Positions 36,049 through 48,186 are shown, numbered from the stretch's first letter. The stretch: DNA of 64,000 nt from Cupriavidus gilardii (GCF_008801915.1 NZ_VZOV01000018.1:1-64000), one strand, 5' to 3'. Translations and numbers: made by a program. The notes: generated by a model not told the origin, from the letters alone.

Positions 36049-36368
36049 AACCCGGCGTCGCGGATTTTGAGGGACCGGCTCGGCGGGCTGGCATACTGTG
36101 GTCTGCGCGCCGCGCGATGCCGGGGGAGGCGAAAGGCCCGCTGGAAACCCGCAAACCCGCGCGGGACAAGGGTTTCCGGGCAACCGTCACATATTGGGGG
36201 ATCGTGGCTTTTCATGCACAATATGCAGACGAGCCACACATCGTCCGGCTTTGCCGAGCCGCCCGTTTCGAGGTAAAATGCGACATTAACTCCTTGATTC
36301 CTAAGTGATTTTGGAGTTGTCCAGGACACCCGGCGGACGCTGACTATAAACGACGAAGGACATATTCA
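36049..36368. other. dnaA-dnaN intergenic region
   Basis: 320 bases without a gene. It contains the dnaN promoter at 36251-36279. The first ~200 bases hold nothing I recognise. Confidence 0.6.
36251..36279 (+). promoter_or_regulatory. dnaN promoter
   Basis: TTGCCG (36251-36256), 17-base spacer, TAAAAT (36274-36279), 89 bases upstream of the dnaN start. This allows sliding-clamp expression independent of dnaA. Confidence 0.65.
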
Positions 36369-37484
36369 ATGCAATTGGTCAAAACCTCGCGAGACAATCT
36401 GCTGCGTCCGCTGCAAATCGTGAGCGGCATCGTGGAGCGCCGCCACACCCTCCCGATCCTGGCCAACCTGCTGATCCGCAAGTCCGGCGCCAACGTCTCC
36501 TTCCTGTCCACCGATATCGAAATCCAAATCACCACGCACGCCGAATGCGGCGTCGGCAGCGACGACGTGGCCACCACCGTGGCCGCGCGCAAGTTGCTCG
36601 ACATCCTGCGCGCGATGCCGGACGGCGATGTCGCGCTGTCGCTGTCGGACAAGCGGATGACGGTGCAATCGGGCAAGAGCCGCTTCGCGCTGCAGACGCT
36701 GGCCGCCGAAGAATTCCCGACGGTCGCCGAGGCCACCGAATTCAACGCCAGCGTCACGCTGCCGCAGAAGACGTTCAAGCATCTGCTGGCGATGGTGCAC
36801 TTCGCCATGGCCCAGCAGGACATCCGCTACTACCTGAACGGCATGCTGCTGGTGGTCGACGGCAAGAAGCTGATGGCGGTCGCTACCGACGGCCACCGCC
36901 TCGCCTACTGCGCGGTCGAGCTCGAACAGGAAGCCGCGGGCGCCGGCGCACGCCAGGAAGTCATCATCCCGCGCAAGACCATCCTGGAACTGCAACGCCT
37001 GCTCGAGGACAACGACGATCCGGTGCAGGTGCAGCTGGCCGCGAACCAAATCAAGTTCACCTTCGCCAACGTCGAGCTGATCTCGAAGCTGGTCGAAGGC
37101 AAGTTCCCCGATTTCCAGCGCGTGATTCCGAAGGGCTACAAGAACGCCTTCGCGATCGATCGCGTCAAGCTGCAGCAGGCGCTGCAACGTACCGCGATCC
37201 TGACCACCGACAAGTTCAAGGGCGTGCGCTGCATTCTCGATACGCACACCCTGAAAATCAGCTCGACCAACGCCGACCAGGAAGAGGCGCAGGAAGAGCT
37301 CGAACTCGACTATTCGGGCGATGCGCTCGATATCGGCTTCAACGTGACCTATCTGCTCGACGTGCTGGGCAACCTCAAGAGCGAGCAGGTCCAGGTCAGC
37401 CTCGGCGACTCGAATTCGAGCGCGCTGATCACCGTGCCGGAAGACGACAACTTCAAGTACGTCGTCATGCCGATGCGCATCTGA
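36369..37484 (+). CDS. dnaN: DNA polymerase III sliding clamp, beta subunit
   Basis: 371-residue clamp that encircles DNA and tethers Pol III and repair polymerases. It begins MQLVKTSRDNLLRPLQIVSGIVERRHTLPILANLL, has VATDGHRLAYC and PRKTILEL in the middle domain, and ends with the partner-pocket sequence YVVMPMRI. Length matches the family. It lies between dnaA and gyrB in the standard order and has its own promoter. Confidence 0.98.
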   Translation: MQLVKTSRDNLLRPLQIVSGIVERRHTLPILANLLIRKSGANVSFLSTDIEIQITTHAECGVGSDDVATTVAARKLLDILRAMPDGDVALSLSDKRMTVQSGKSRFALQTLAAEEFPTVAEATEFNASVTLPQKTFKHLLAMVHFAMAQQDIRYYLNGMLLVVDGKKLMAVATDGHRLAYCAVELEQEAAGAGARQEVIIPRKTILELQRLLEDNDDPVQVQLAANQIKFTFANVELISKLVEGKFPDFQRVIPKGYKNAFAIDRVKLQQALQRTAILTTDKFKGVRCILDTHTLKISSTNADQEEAQEELELDYSGDALDIGFNVTYLLDVLGNLKSEQVQVSLGDSNSSALITVPEDDNFKYVVMPMRI

Positions 37485-37587
37485 TGTTCCGGTAAAGGAT
37501 CGCAAGATACGCAGAATCCGGAGCATCGAACGGCAGGCTACGGCGCTCGCAACGGGCAAACAGCCGGTGCGACCGACCCGCAGTAGC

Positions 37588-37626
37588 AGGGGCAGGATCA
37601 TGGCGATCCGCCCCTTTGCCGTTTTT
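37588..37626 (+). terminator. Stem-loop between dnaN and gyrB
   Basis: AGGGGC-A-GGATC pairs with GATCC-GCCCCT around ATGGC, followed by TTGCCGTTTTT. The stem is good but the T tract interrupted, suggesting partial termination between dnaN and gyrB. Confidence 0.6.
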
Positions 37627-37702
37627 ATGTAACCGCCATGCGGAGGGCCGATGGCCGCGTCGTGACCCGGCGCGCCGCGCTCCCCGCATTTGCCGTGAGT
37701 AG

Positions 37703-40234
<2,532 letters not shown>

Positions 40235-40277
40235 TCGCGCGGCGCCGTAGCACGGCAGCCCGTTCCAACGAGGCGAG

Positions 40278-40310
40278 ACGCCCGACCGCTCTGCGAGTCG
40301 GGCGTTTTTT
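40278..40310 (+). terminator. Intrinsic terminator after gyrB
   Basis: ACGCCCGAC and GTCGGGCGT flank a 10-base loop and are followed by TTTTTT, 44 bases after the gyrB stop. Confidence 0.93.
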
Positions 40311-40327
40311 ATGCTCGTTCGATCAAT

Positions 40328-40864
40328 TCAAGACACCACCCGATACGTCGACTGCACCAGCCCCGAAGGAAAGCTGCGGCTCGATACCAGCGCAAGGTCG
40401 ATGTCGTGCGGAAGTTCGCCAAACAACGGCCTTCCCGCGCCGATCAGCACCGGCACCGTGGTGATCACCATGTCCGCGATCAGGCCCTCGCGCAGGAACG
40501 ACTGCACCAGCTGACCGCCGTCGACATAGACGCGGCGCACGTTCTCGCGCGCCAGTGCCGCCATCGCTTCCTTCGGCGTTTGATCGGCGAAGCGGACCTT
40601 GCCCTTCAGCGCCTCGGGCACCGGCGTACCGGCCAGCTGTTTCGACAGCACCAGCACCGGCCGGTCGTAGGGCCACGGGTCGAAGGTCTGCACCTTTTCA
40701 TAGCTGCCGCGTCCCATCACGATGCAATCCTTGTCCGCGATGAAATCCGTATAGCCATGGTCCTCGCTCGGATCGTCGCGCTGCAGAAGCCAGTCGATGT
40801 CCCCATCGCGGCGCGCGATAAAGCCATCGAGGCTGGTGGCGATGAAGACGTGTGCGGTGATCAT
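40328..40864 (-). CDS. Dihydrofolate-reductase-like (RibD C-terminal domain) protein
   Basis: 178-residue protein of the RibD-C/DHFR-like fold: FIATSLDGFIARRDGDIDWL, then IVMGRGSYEKVQTF and RPVLVLSK, VYVDGGQLVQSFLREGLIADMVITTVPVLIGAGRPLF. The pattern is that of the small YwjB/YyaP-like NADPH-dependent reductases, usually annotated as dihydrofolate reductase family; true DHFR activity is unproven. Its ATG overlaps the stop of the GlxA-type regulator (ATGA), so the two are co-translated and the regulator may control it. Confidence 0.88.
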   Translation of the reverse strand: MITAHVFIATSLDGFIARRDGDIDWLLQRDDPSEDHGYTDFIADKDCIVMGRGSYEKVQTFDPWPYDRPVLVLSKQLAGTPVPEALKGKVRFADQTPKEAMAALARENVRRVYVDGGQLVQSFLREGLIADMVITTVPVLIGAGRPLFGELPHDIDLALVSSRSFPSGLVQSTYRVVS

Positions 40865-41856
40865 TGAATTGCCTCCATGTGTCGGGACTGTATTGTCCGC
40901 GAAGTCCGTTCGCCAAGGTGCCGCGCCCGCGCTTCCCGTACCAGCGCCTGCGGCGGCCTGCCGAGCGAGCGCAGGAAGGCGCGCCGCATCCGCTCCTCAT
41001 CGCCGAATCCCGTTTGCGATGCGACTCTCCCGATCGACGTTTCGCCTGCCTCGATCAGCGCGTGGGCGGCCTCGAGCCGAAGCTTCTCGATCGCCTTGGC
41101 GGGCGACATGCCCGTCTGTGCCTGGAATGCCCGGCTGAAATGCCGCTTGCTCCAGTGCACGTGCTCGGCCAGCTGTTCCACCGATAGCGGCTCATGCAGA
41201 TGTTCGCGCGCGAAGTCGAGGGCGAGCCGGACGCGGTCCGACTTCGGTTCGAGCGCGGCCAGCGTGGAGAACTGAGACTGCCCGCCCGTGCGGCGGTAGT
41301 GGACCACCATCATCCGCGAGATCGACTTGGCCAGCGCATCGCCGAGATCGGCTATCACCAGGGCCAGCGCCAGATCGACGCAGGCCGTCATGCCCGCCGA
41401 GGTCCAGACCGGCCCGTCGTTGACGAAGATCTTGTCCTCATCGACGTGTACTGCGGGGAATCGCTGTTGCAGCTCGTGCGCCAACGCCCAGTGCGTCGTC
41501 ACGTGACGCCCATCCAGCAGCCCCGTCTCGGCGAGGATGAAAGCGCCGGTGCAGATGCTGGCGAGCCGGCGAACGCGCGGCGCGGCGCGCCGCAATTGCG
41601 CGATCAGCTCGGGCTCCCGAGGCGCGCCGGTGGTGGTACCGGCGATCAGCAAAGTGTCGTAGTGCCGCCGGCCGACTGCCCGGGCCTCGACCTTGACGCT
41701 GGAAGAACCGGACACCATCCCGCCTTCGGCGGACACCACGGCAATGTCGTAGTGGCGGTGCTGCGACAACTCGTTCGCCAACTCGAACACGGTCAGTGCC
41801 GCCATGTCGAGGATCTGAAAGCCGGGATAGACGACCAGGCCAATACGCGCGCTCAT
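40861..41856 (-). CDS. GlxA-type AraC-family regulator (DJ-1/PfpI domain plus HTH)
   Basis: 331-residue regulator. The N-terminal DJ-1/PfpI-like domain begins IGLVVYPGFQILDMAALTVFE and contains the nucleophile-elbow sequence ASICTGAFILAETGLLDG. The C-terminal AraC domain has two HTHs (LSVEQLAEHVHWSKRHFSRAFQ and SIGRVASQTGFGDEERMRRAF). The ATG at 41856 is preferred over a longer reading to 42066 with no conserved content. It is divergent from an SDR gene and overlaps the reductase gene. GlxA-type regulators often control detoxification or quaternary-amine genes; the ligand here is unknown. Confidence 0.9.
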   Translation of the reverse strand: MSARIGLVVYPGFQILDMAALTVFELANELSQHRHYDIAVVSAEGGMVSGSSSVKVEARAVGRRHYDTLLIAGTTTGAPREPELIAQLRRAAPRVRRLASICTGAFILAETGLLDGRHVTTHWALAHELQQRFPAVHVDEDKIFVNDGPVWTSAGMTACVDLALALVIADLGDALAKSISRMMVVHYRRTGGQSQFSTLAALEPKSDRVRLALDFAREHLHEPLSVEQLAEHVHWSKRHFSRAFQAQTGMSPAKAIEKLRLEAAHALIEAGETSIGRVASQTGFGDEERMRRAFLRSLGRPPQALVREARARHLGERTSRTIQSRHMEAIQ

Positions 41857-42104
41857 GATGTCCCTATTGGAGGTTTCGTCGATTCGACGACGGCCATTGT
41901 AGCGGCCGACTCGCCTTTCCGCCCGGCCCTTGTCGATGTCCCTTATTGCTGCTTTTTGGTCATTTGAGCCATCGCCGGTTTCGACCAGAATGACCTCTGA
42001 CGGCAACGCGCCGAACACCAATGGCATCGCCAAGACTGATGACGTCGGGCCAGCCGGCAGGCTCAACCATCACCGATTATCGATTACCGACACAGGACAT
42101 CGAC

Positions 42105-42866
42105 ATGCAACTCACGGACAACACCATTTTCATCACCGGTGGCACCTCGGGCATCGGCCGCGGCCTGGCCGAGGCGTTTCACAGGCTCGGCAACCAGGTG
42201 ATCATCGGCGGCCGCCGCAAGCATCTGCTCGACGAGGTGACCAAGGCAAACCCGGGCATGGCCGCGATCGAGCTCGATATCGCCGACGCCGACAGTGTCG
42301 CCAAGGCGGCAACCGAACTGACCGCGCGGTTTCCGAAGCTGAATGTGCTGATCAACAATGCCGGCATCATGCCCTTCGACCAGGCCGACGCGGCTATCGA
42401 CGAAGCGACGATGCAGGCCACCGTGACCACCAACCTGCTCGGCCCGATCCGCATGACCTCGGCGCTGATCGAACACCTGAAGCGCCAGCCGCGCTCGGTC
42501 GTGATCCACAACACGTCGGTGCTGGCCTATGTGCCGCTCGCCAACACCGCGGTCTACTCGGCCACCAAGGCGGCGCTGCATTCGTACGCGCTGTCGCAGC
42601 GCTTCATGCTGCGCCACACCTCGGTACGCGTGCAGGAAATCGCGCCACCCTGGGTCAACACCGACCTGATCCACAAGAGCGACGACCCGCGCGCGATGCC
42701 GCTGGACGCCTTCATCGAGCAAACCATGGCGGCGCTCGCTACCGATGCCGAGGAAGTGCTGGTCGAAGCGGCACGCCCGCTGCGCGACAACCCCGGCGCG
42801 GGCGAGCATGCATTCGTCAATGGCTTCAACGAGAGCATCGCGGCCACCCCGATTCCCGTGGGTTGA
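42105..42866 (+). CDS. Short-chain dehydrogenase/reductase, DltE-like
   Basis: 253-residue SDR. The NAD(P) motif is TGGTSGIGRGLA, then NNAGIMP and the catalytic Tyr/Lys in YSATKAALHSY; the Ser is in IHNTSVLAYVP. The layout matches DltE-type SDRs of unassigned substrate. AGGAC precedes the ATG at 42105. It is divergent from the GlxA-type regulator across 248 bases, so regulation by it is likely, together with the DHFR-like gene. Confidence 0.92.
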   Translation: MQLTDNTIFITGGTSGIGRGLAEAFHRLGNQVIIGGRRKHLLDEVTKANPGMAAIELDIADADSVAKAATELTARFPKLNVLINNAGIMPFDQADAAIDEATMQATVTTNLLGPIRMTSALIEHLKRQPRSVVIHNTSVLAYVPLANTAVYSATKAALHSYALSQRFMLRHTSVRVQEIAPPWVNTDLIHKSDDPRAMPLDAFIEQTMAALATDAEEVLVEAARPLRDNPGAGEHAFVNGFNESIAATPIPVG

Positions 42867-42908
42867 GGTCGCGAGCCAGTTCGACGGCCGGGCTCCCCGG
42901 CCATTCGA

Positions 42909-44861
42909 CTATGGCGAAAACCGCTCCACCGCGTCGACGTTGGACGAATTCGCGCCGCCAATGGCCAACACGGTCCCATCGGAAAGCACCGTCGCCACCG
43001 GGGCGCGGCGCGCCACCGACATCGACGCCGCCACGGTCCAGACGTTGGTGTCCGGGTTATAGATCTCCGCGCTCGCCAGCGTCCCCGTGTTCGATCCACC
43101 GGCCACCAGGACACGGCCATCGGGCAGGAGCACCATCGCGGGCAGTGTCCGCGCCGCATTCATGACGCTCGATGTCCAGGTCGAGGCAACAGGGTCGTAA
43201 AGCCAGCCCGTGTTACCTATGCCGGTCACGAGCACCTTGCCGTTGCCCAGCAATTCGGATTGTGCGACGTTACTGCCCCCGCCCGGGTACGGCACCGGCG
43301 TGATCGTCCCACTATCGTCCACCGGATACAGCTCGGCGGTCATGTTGAAACCCATCGTGCCAATGCCACCGACCAGCAGGATTGAGGCGCCCCCGGGGAG
43401 GAGCGTCGCGGCATGCTGACCGCGGGGAGAGCCCAGGGCCGTCGTCATCGGCGTCCAGGCGTTGGTAGCCGGATCGTACCTCTCGGCCGTCGAACTCCGG
43501 TCGCTAGCGAGGTTGCCGCCGATGACCAGGACCTTGCCGTCAGGCAGCAGCGTTGCCGTGTGCCTGGAGCGGGCCTCCGACATGCTGCCGGTTGCCTGCC
43601 AGGTACCGGTGGCAGGATCGTAGACCTCCGCAGTAGCGCTGCCACCCCCGGCAACCAACACCTTGCCGTCATTGAGACGAGTCGCCGTGGCTTCGACCCG
43701 GGAAGTCGCCATGCTTGCCGTGGCCGCCCAGGCGTTCGTGGCCGGATCGTAGAGAAAAGCAGACGCGCTCGGTGCCGATGCCAGATAACCGCCTGCAACC
43801 AGAACCTTGCCGCTGTTCAACGTGGTCCCCGTCATGTAATGCATCGGACCGGGCAGCGAGGCGACCGGCGCCCAGCTGCCACGCCCGGTCACCGCAATGC
43901 GGACCTGGGCCGACGTACTGCCTGCCTTGTTCGTGGCGGTAACCGTGTAGACCTTCTGCAGTTGGATCGCCGTGGGCGTTCCCGCGATCACGCCGGTCTG
44001 GATGTTCAGGCTCAGGCCTGTGGGCAGCGCGGGGCTCACCGAAAAGCTGGCCGCGGCGCCGCCGGTCACGACCGGTGTGTTCGGAACGATCGCTTCGCCC
44101 GCGACGTACAGCGCGGAAGGCTGGACGTAGGCCAGCCCAGTGGGCGCCACCACCGCGGCTTCCACCGCGATGCGCAGCGTGGTTGTTGTCTGCCCCGCCG
44201 CATTGGTGCCCGTCACGGTATAGGTGGCTTCGGCTGCGGCAACAGTTGGCGTGCCGCTGATCACGCCCGTCTGCGTATCGAATGCGAGGCCGGCCGGCAG
44301 CGCCGGCGCAATGGTGTACGCATCGATCGGTCCGCCACCGTTGCCGGGTCCGTTCGCGACAATCGGCTCGCCCACGGTATAGACGACCGCGGACTCGCGG
44401 TAAGCCAATTGGCTTGGGGCCACCGCCGCGTTGCGCACTTCAATCTGCACGCGGGTGGTCGCGCTTCCAGCGCCGTTCTCCGCCGTGACGACATGGACCG
44501 TCGACGGGACTACAGTCGTGGGCGTCCCAGAAATGACGCCGGTGACCGCATCGAGCAACAGGCCCGCGGGCAATGCCGGTGCGATGCTGTAGCGCTCCAC
44601 CGTACCCCCGCTCGCGCTGGGACGATTTGGCACGATAGGCTTGCCGAGTTCGTAGACCACCGACGACATGCCGTAACTGAGGCCTGCCGGCGCCTGCAGA
44701 GTCGGGGTTGGCGAGGGCGCCTGCTTGTCGTCGTCATCATCGCCGCCGCACGCGGATAGCAGTGACACCAAGCACAGGCACATCAGCAGCAACAGCCATT
44801 GGCCCGGCCGCTGCAGTAGGCGCCGCGGGCGAATTGCGGCATGGCGAAAGAGTGTTGTCAT
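42909..44861 (-). CDS. Outer-membrane lipoprotein with three Ig-like (He_PIG) domains and Kelch repeats
   Basis: 650-residue predicted lipoprotein. The signal peptide ends LVSLLSAC (lipid Cys about 38), followed by GGDDDDDKQ; no Asp at +2, so outer-membrane sorting is expected. Three near-identical ~85-residue putative-Ig domains follow, each with PALPAGL...TGVISGTPT. From about residue 320 to the end are six or more Kelch-like blades of the type LLPDGKVLVIGG...ERYDPATNAW, forming a propeller. Such proteins are surface or secreted carbohydrate- or protein-binding modules. A TTG at 44876 is a poorer start; GGGAAAA precedes the ATG at 44861. Its target is unknown. Confidence 0.9.
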   Translation of the reverse strand: MTTLFRHAAIRPRRLLQRPGQWLLLLMCLCLVSLLSACGGDDDDDKQAPSPTPTLQAPAGLSYGMSSVVYELGKPIVPNRPSASGGTVERYSIAPALPAGLLLDAVTGVISGTPTTVVPSTVHVVTAENGAGSATTRVQIEVRNAAVAPSQLAYRESAVVYTVGEPIVANGPGNGGGPIDAYTIAPALPAGLAFDTQTGVISGTPTVAAAEATYTVTGTNAAGQTTTTLRIAVEAAVVAPTGLAYVQPSALYVAGEAIVPNTPVVTGGAAASFSVSPALPTGLSLNIQTGVIAGTPTAIQLQKVYTVTATNKAGSTSAQVRIAVTGRGSWAPVASLPGPMHYMTGTTLNSGKVLVAGGYLASAPSASAFLYDPATNAWAATASMATSRVEATATRLNDGKVLVAGGGSATAEVYDPATGTWQATGSMSEARSRHTATLLPDGKVLVIGGNLASDRSSTAERYDPATNAWTPMTTALGSPRGQHAATLLPGGASILLVGGIGTMGFNMTAELYPVDDSGTITPVPYPGGGSNVAQSELLGNGKVLVTGIGNTGWLYDPVASTWTSSVMNAARTLPAMVLLPDGRVLVAGGSNTGTLASAEIYNPDTNVWTVAASMSVARRAPVATVLSDGTVLAIGGANSSNVDAVERFSP

Positions 44862-45162
44862 TTTTCCCGGTTCCAATTCCGTTGATTTACGGCGCGCTCC
44901 CGAATGGCAACGGTATTAATACCTTGCATGCCGATACGCAGCCGTCGCGGCAATCGCGGCAATCGCATTCGATACGGGTCGAAATGCAAAAACAACCCGG
45001 CAAATTGGCGATGGTTCGGGAATCGGCGAAATATACACCAGGTAATGCACGGGGTGATTAACGCCAAATGCCGCTGAAATTCCCATGGTTTGGCGAAGGA
45101 TCTTTTTCCGGCGGCGCTAAATGGATGGTGGTGGAAGAGATGGAAAATCCATTCCGCCGGCG
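44862..45162. other. AT-richer intergenic region upstream of the Kelch lipoprotein
   Basis: About 300 bases without a gene. It has recurring GGCAA/TCGCCAA words and a hairpin CCGCCGG-CGCTAT-CCGGCGG at 45154-45173 spanning the end of the homospermidine synthase gene, a possible weak terminator for that gene. No convincing promoter was assigned. Confidence 0.45.
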
Positions 45163-46527
45163 CTATCCGGCGGCTGGCGCGTCGAGCAGGAATTCGCCAA
45201 TCGCCAAAGACGTCGCTCCGTGCTTCGGCCGCCAATCGGTGAAATGCCCGCCCAGCGGCGCCCACCACGGCGCGGCATCGGCCAGCACCGGGCCGTAGTC
45301 CACCGCATCCGACTCCACCACCCCGCGCCGCGGATTCGACAGTACCCATCGCATCCCGGCCACCAGGCTGGATGCGACCTGCAGGCTGGTGGCCGAGTTG
45401 TACGGCGCCAGCGAGCGCGCCCGCTCGATGCTCAAGTGCGACCCGTACCAGATGCCACCGTGCCGGCCGCTGAGCAGCAGCACGCCGAGTTCGTCCTCGC
45501 CGCTGACGATCTCGTCGCGCAGGATGCGTTCGCCGCGTACGCGCGCCGCGCCGCGGTCGTCGAGCCATCGCATCGAGGCCAGCGTGGCGTCCGTCGGCCG
45601 GTAGGCGTAGTAGACGGTGGGACGATACGGCGGCAGGCCGGCGGCCTCGTCGGTCAGATAGTCGGCGATCGAGATCGATTCGTTATGCGTGATCAGGTGG
45701 GCGTCGAACGGTCCGTGCGACGGCGACCATGAACGCACCCTTGTCCGATGTCCGGGCCGATGGATCGCGATCGCGGCACCGCAACCATCGCTATGGCGGT
45801 AGCCGCCGGGAGGCAGCGCCGGTTCGTGCGTGCCCCAGCCGAGTTCGGCATCCTGCAGGCATTCGGTGATGAAGCCCTGCGCGGACCAGGTGTTGGCGAA
45901 CTCGCCATCGCGCGGAAAGCCGGGCGCCTGCTGGCTGTCGTACTCGCTGATCTGGATCACGCGTAGATCGAGGCGGCGTGCCAGCGCCGCCCACTGCGCG
46001 CGATGCCGGGGCTCGGCCTGCTCCAGCGCGGCATGGCCGGCGAGCTCCATCAACGCAGCCTTGACCAGCACCGAGACCATGCCCGGATTGGCGCCATGCG
46101 CGACCAGCGCCGTGGGCATCGGCTCGCGGCCGCGAGCGAACGCCAGCATTTGTTCGCGAAGCGCGTAGTTGCTCAGCTGCGCGGCGTTCGCATCGCCGGC
46201 ATAGTCCCAGGGCTCGATGCCGGCATCGATATAGAAAGCGCCGTGAGACTGGGCCAGGGCGATCAGATCGCGGCTGCATACGGACGGCGCCAGGCTCAGC
46301 AGAAATGTCCAGGGGCGCAGCAGCGGGGCAAGAACTGTCGAGAATGTGTCCGCGGTGATGCCAGCCTCGACCGCGTGTAGCCCGTGCGCCGCCACGAGTT
46401 CACGACGGCGGTCGTCAAACGAGCGATCCACCACGGTAATGGCGGCCCACGGCCAGGTTCGCTGCAGCAGCGGCAGCACGGCCTGGCCGATGCAGCCAAA
46501 GCCGACGATGACGATGTGGTCGATCAC
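45163..46527 (-). CDS. hss: Homospermidine synthase
   Basis: 454-residue NAD-dependent enzyme that joins aminobutyl groups from putrescine (or spermidine) to make sym-homospermidine. It has the Rossmann start IVIVGFGCIGQAVLPLL, then FYIDAGIEPWDYAG, GANPGMVSVLVKAAL, WGTHEPALPPGG, THNESISIADYL and YAYRPTDATLASMRWLDDRG, all typical of bacterial HSS and related to saccharopine dehydrogenase-like folds. The GTG at 46527 is chosen because AAGGGC lies upstream and the reading begins directly at the Rossmann strand; family members are about 470-480 residues. Divergent from the serine hydrolase gene; monocistronic. Confidence 0.88.
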   Translation of the reverse strand: MIDHIVIVGFGCIGQAVLPLLQRTWPWAAITVVDRSFDDRRRELVAAHGLHAVEAGITADTFSTVLAPLLRPWTFLLSLAPSVCSRDLIALAQSHGAFYIDAGIEPWDYAGDANAAQLSNYALREQMLAFARGREPMPTALVAHGANPGMVSVLVKAALMELAGHAALEQAEPRHRAQWAALARRLDLRVIQISEYDSQQAPGFPRDGEFANTWSAQGFITECLQDAELGWGTHEPALPPGGYRHSDGCGAAIAIHRPGHRTRVRSWSPSHGPFDAHLITHNESISIADYLTDEAAGLPPYRPTVYYAYRPTDATLASMRWLDDRGAARVRGERILRDEIVSGEDELGVLLLSGRHGGIWYGSHLSIERARSLAPYNSATSLQVASSLVAGMRWVLSNPRRGVVESDAVDYGPVLADAAPWWAPLGGHFTDWRPKHGATSLAIGEFLLDAPAAG

Positions 46528-46821
46528 GTTGAGCCCTTCTGTTCGGCAACGGCGATGCGGCCCGGTTCGAACGTTGAACGGCGCGCCACGGCGGACTGCC
46601 GCAGGCCATGGTATCCCCACGCGCCGCCCGAAGCCAACGGGCTTTCGCCGGCGCGGCCCCGAACGCCATTCCGCAAGGTTATGCCGATATTCCCGGCACA
46701 TCATTGTTGTCCTGCCGCAGCCCGCGCATGATGAGCTGCCCGAGCGGTATCGCGCCGCTCGCACCATGCAATACGGCGGCGCTGTCACCTCACCGCGCCG
46801 CATCAGAAGAACGGAGACAGC

Positions 46822-48186
46822 ATGCCAACCCGATCGCCAGGGCTTGCGACCGCAATTCGACGCCATTGGCCTTGCTTTGCCGTCGCGCTGATCGTTGCGT
46901 CGCCAGCCGCATCCCAGGTGCGGGATGAACGCCCGACGTCCCCGGTTGCCGAGCACGAAGTGATGCAAGGCTTCCCGCCCTCTCCAGAGCGGCAGCTCAG
47001 CCGCGGCAGCGGTCTGCGCCCGCCGTACATGCGCTGGGCCTTCCGGCATGCCCGCGAAATGTCGGCGACCGCCGGCATTCGCCACGCCGATCGACCGCTG
47101 GCGCTGGATGGCCAGCCGGACACCGGCTTGGACGGCACCACGTTCACGGTGGGAGACAAGACCGTCTCGCTCGCCGACTATCTGCGCGACACGCATACCG
47201 ACGGCTTCATCGTGCTGCACCAGGGCAGGATCGTCTACGAGCGCTACCTCGCCGGCTTCGGCCCGTATCAACCGCATATCTGGGCCTCGATGACGAAATC
47301 GGTGACCGGTCTGCTGGCGGCCATGCTGATTGAACAGGGCAAGCTCGATCCGCAGGCCCGGCTTGCGCAGTATGTGCCGGAGCTCGCGGGCAATCCCTTC
47401 GGTGAAGCGACGGTGCAGCAGAACCTCGACATGGAGGTGCCGGTCGGCTACCCCGAGGGGCTGCCGCCGGACCTGGGCCTGTTCGGTGCGGTCGGCATCG
47501 TGCCGCGCAAGCCGGATGCGCCCGATACCATCTACGACTTCCTGAAGGTCGTGCATGCCACGGGCCGGCCCGACCACAGCGTGGATGGCGGTGTCTGGTA
47601 CTACCAGAACGGTTCGCCGGAAGCGGTGGCATGGGCGTTGCGCCGGATCACCGGCAAGAGCTGGTCGCAGCTGGTCAGCGAGATGATCTGGTCGCGCTTT
47701 GCCGACGACGATGCCTATGTGCAGGTCGACCGCCTGACCACGGAAATGGCCAGCGGCGGCATGAACTCGACGCTGCGCGACGCCGCCCGCTTTGCCGAGG
47801 CGGTACGCCGCGCGGCGGCGGGCGATGGATCGGCTGGCATTTCGCCGGCGGCAGTCCGGATTGCGCTGAAGCCGGCCACCAATCAGGCGCGCTTCGCCCG
47901 CGGCAATACCACGCCGGGCCGCGACGGGTATGGCTATCGGAACTACTGGTTCCAGCGCAACGACGGCGACGGCAGCGTCGAGGCCAGCGGGCGCTTCGGG
48001 CAGAAGATCTACATCAACCCGGCCAAGGGCCTGACGGTGGTGAAGTTCTCCGCCAGCCCGGATGGCGCGGCGCGCGCGACCAGCGCCGCGGGCCTGCGCA
48101 AGCGCGACGATCCGGCACGCGTGCTCGAGTCATCCGAAGCCATGGTCGCGGCGGCACTGGCGATCCATCGCGCGGTCGGTCGGTAG
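46822..48186 (+). CDS. Exported beta-lactamase-fold serine hydrolase (class C / NylB-like)
   Basis: 454-residue protein with a signal peptide (ending PAASQ). The serine-beta-lactamase fold is shown by S156-M-T-K159 (ASMTKSVTGLLAAMLIEQGKLD), the Tyr motif in VWYYQNGSPEAVAW, and a later FGQKIYINP region in place of KTG. These features match the 6-aminohexanoate-dimer hydrolase (NylB)/esterase group rather than true beta-lactamases. The physiological substrate (ester or amide) is unknown. It is divergent from the homospermidine synthase gene, with a 294-base gap in which I see no clear regulator site. Confidence 0.88.
   Translation: MPTRSPGLATAIRRHWPCFAVALIVASPAASQVRDERPTSPVAEHEVMQGFPPSPERQLSRGSGLRPPYMRWAFRHAREMSATAGIRHADRPLALDGQPDTGLDGTTFTVGDKTVSLADYLRDTHTDGFIVLHQGRIVYERYLAGFGPYQPHIWASMTKSVTGLLAAMLIEQGKLDPQARLAQYVPELAGNPFGEATVQQNLDMEVPVGYPEGLPPDLGLFGAVGIVPRKPDAPDTIYDFLKVVHATGRPDHSVDGGVWYYQNGSPEAVAWALRRITGKSWSQLVSEMIWSRFADDDAYVQVDRLTTEMASGGMNSTLRDAARFAEAVRRAAAGDGSAGISPAAVRIALKPATNQARFARGNTTPGRDGYGYRNYWFQRNDGDGSVEASGRFGQKIYINPAKGLTVVKFSASPDGAARATSAAGLRKRDDPARVLESSEAMVAAALAIHRAVGR

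Noticed and set aside
34069-36183. Long leftward frame through oriC and dnaA
   Set aside because: Antisense to dnaA and across origin elements; no recognisable protein.
41857-41948. Direct repeat GATGTCCCTATTG / GATGTCCCTTATTG between the GlxA-type regulator and SDR
   Set aside because: Two near-identical words 78 bases apart could be an operator pair, but one overlaps the start-codon region and the evidence is too slight to list as a site.
46822-48186. Serine hydrolase considered as a true class C beta-lactamase
   Set aside because: It has S-x-x-K and a Tyr motif, but no KTG triad, and its overall layout fits NylB/esterase-type proteins better.
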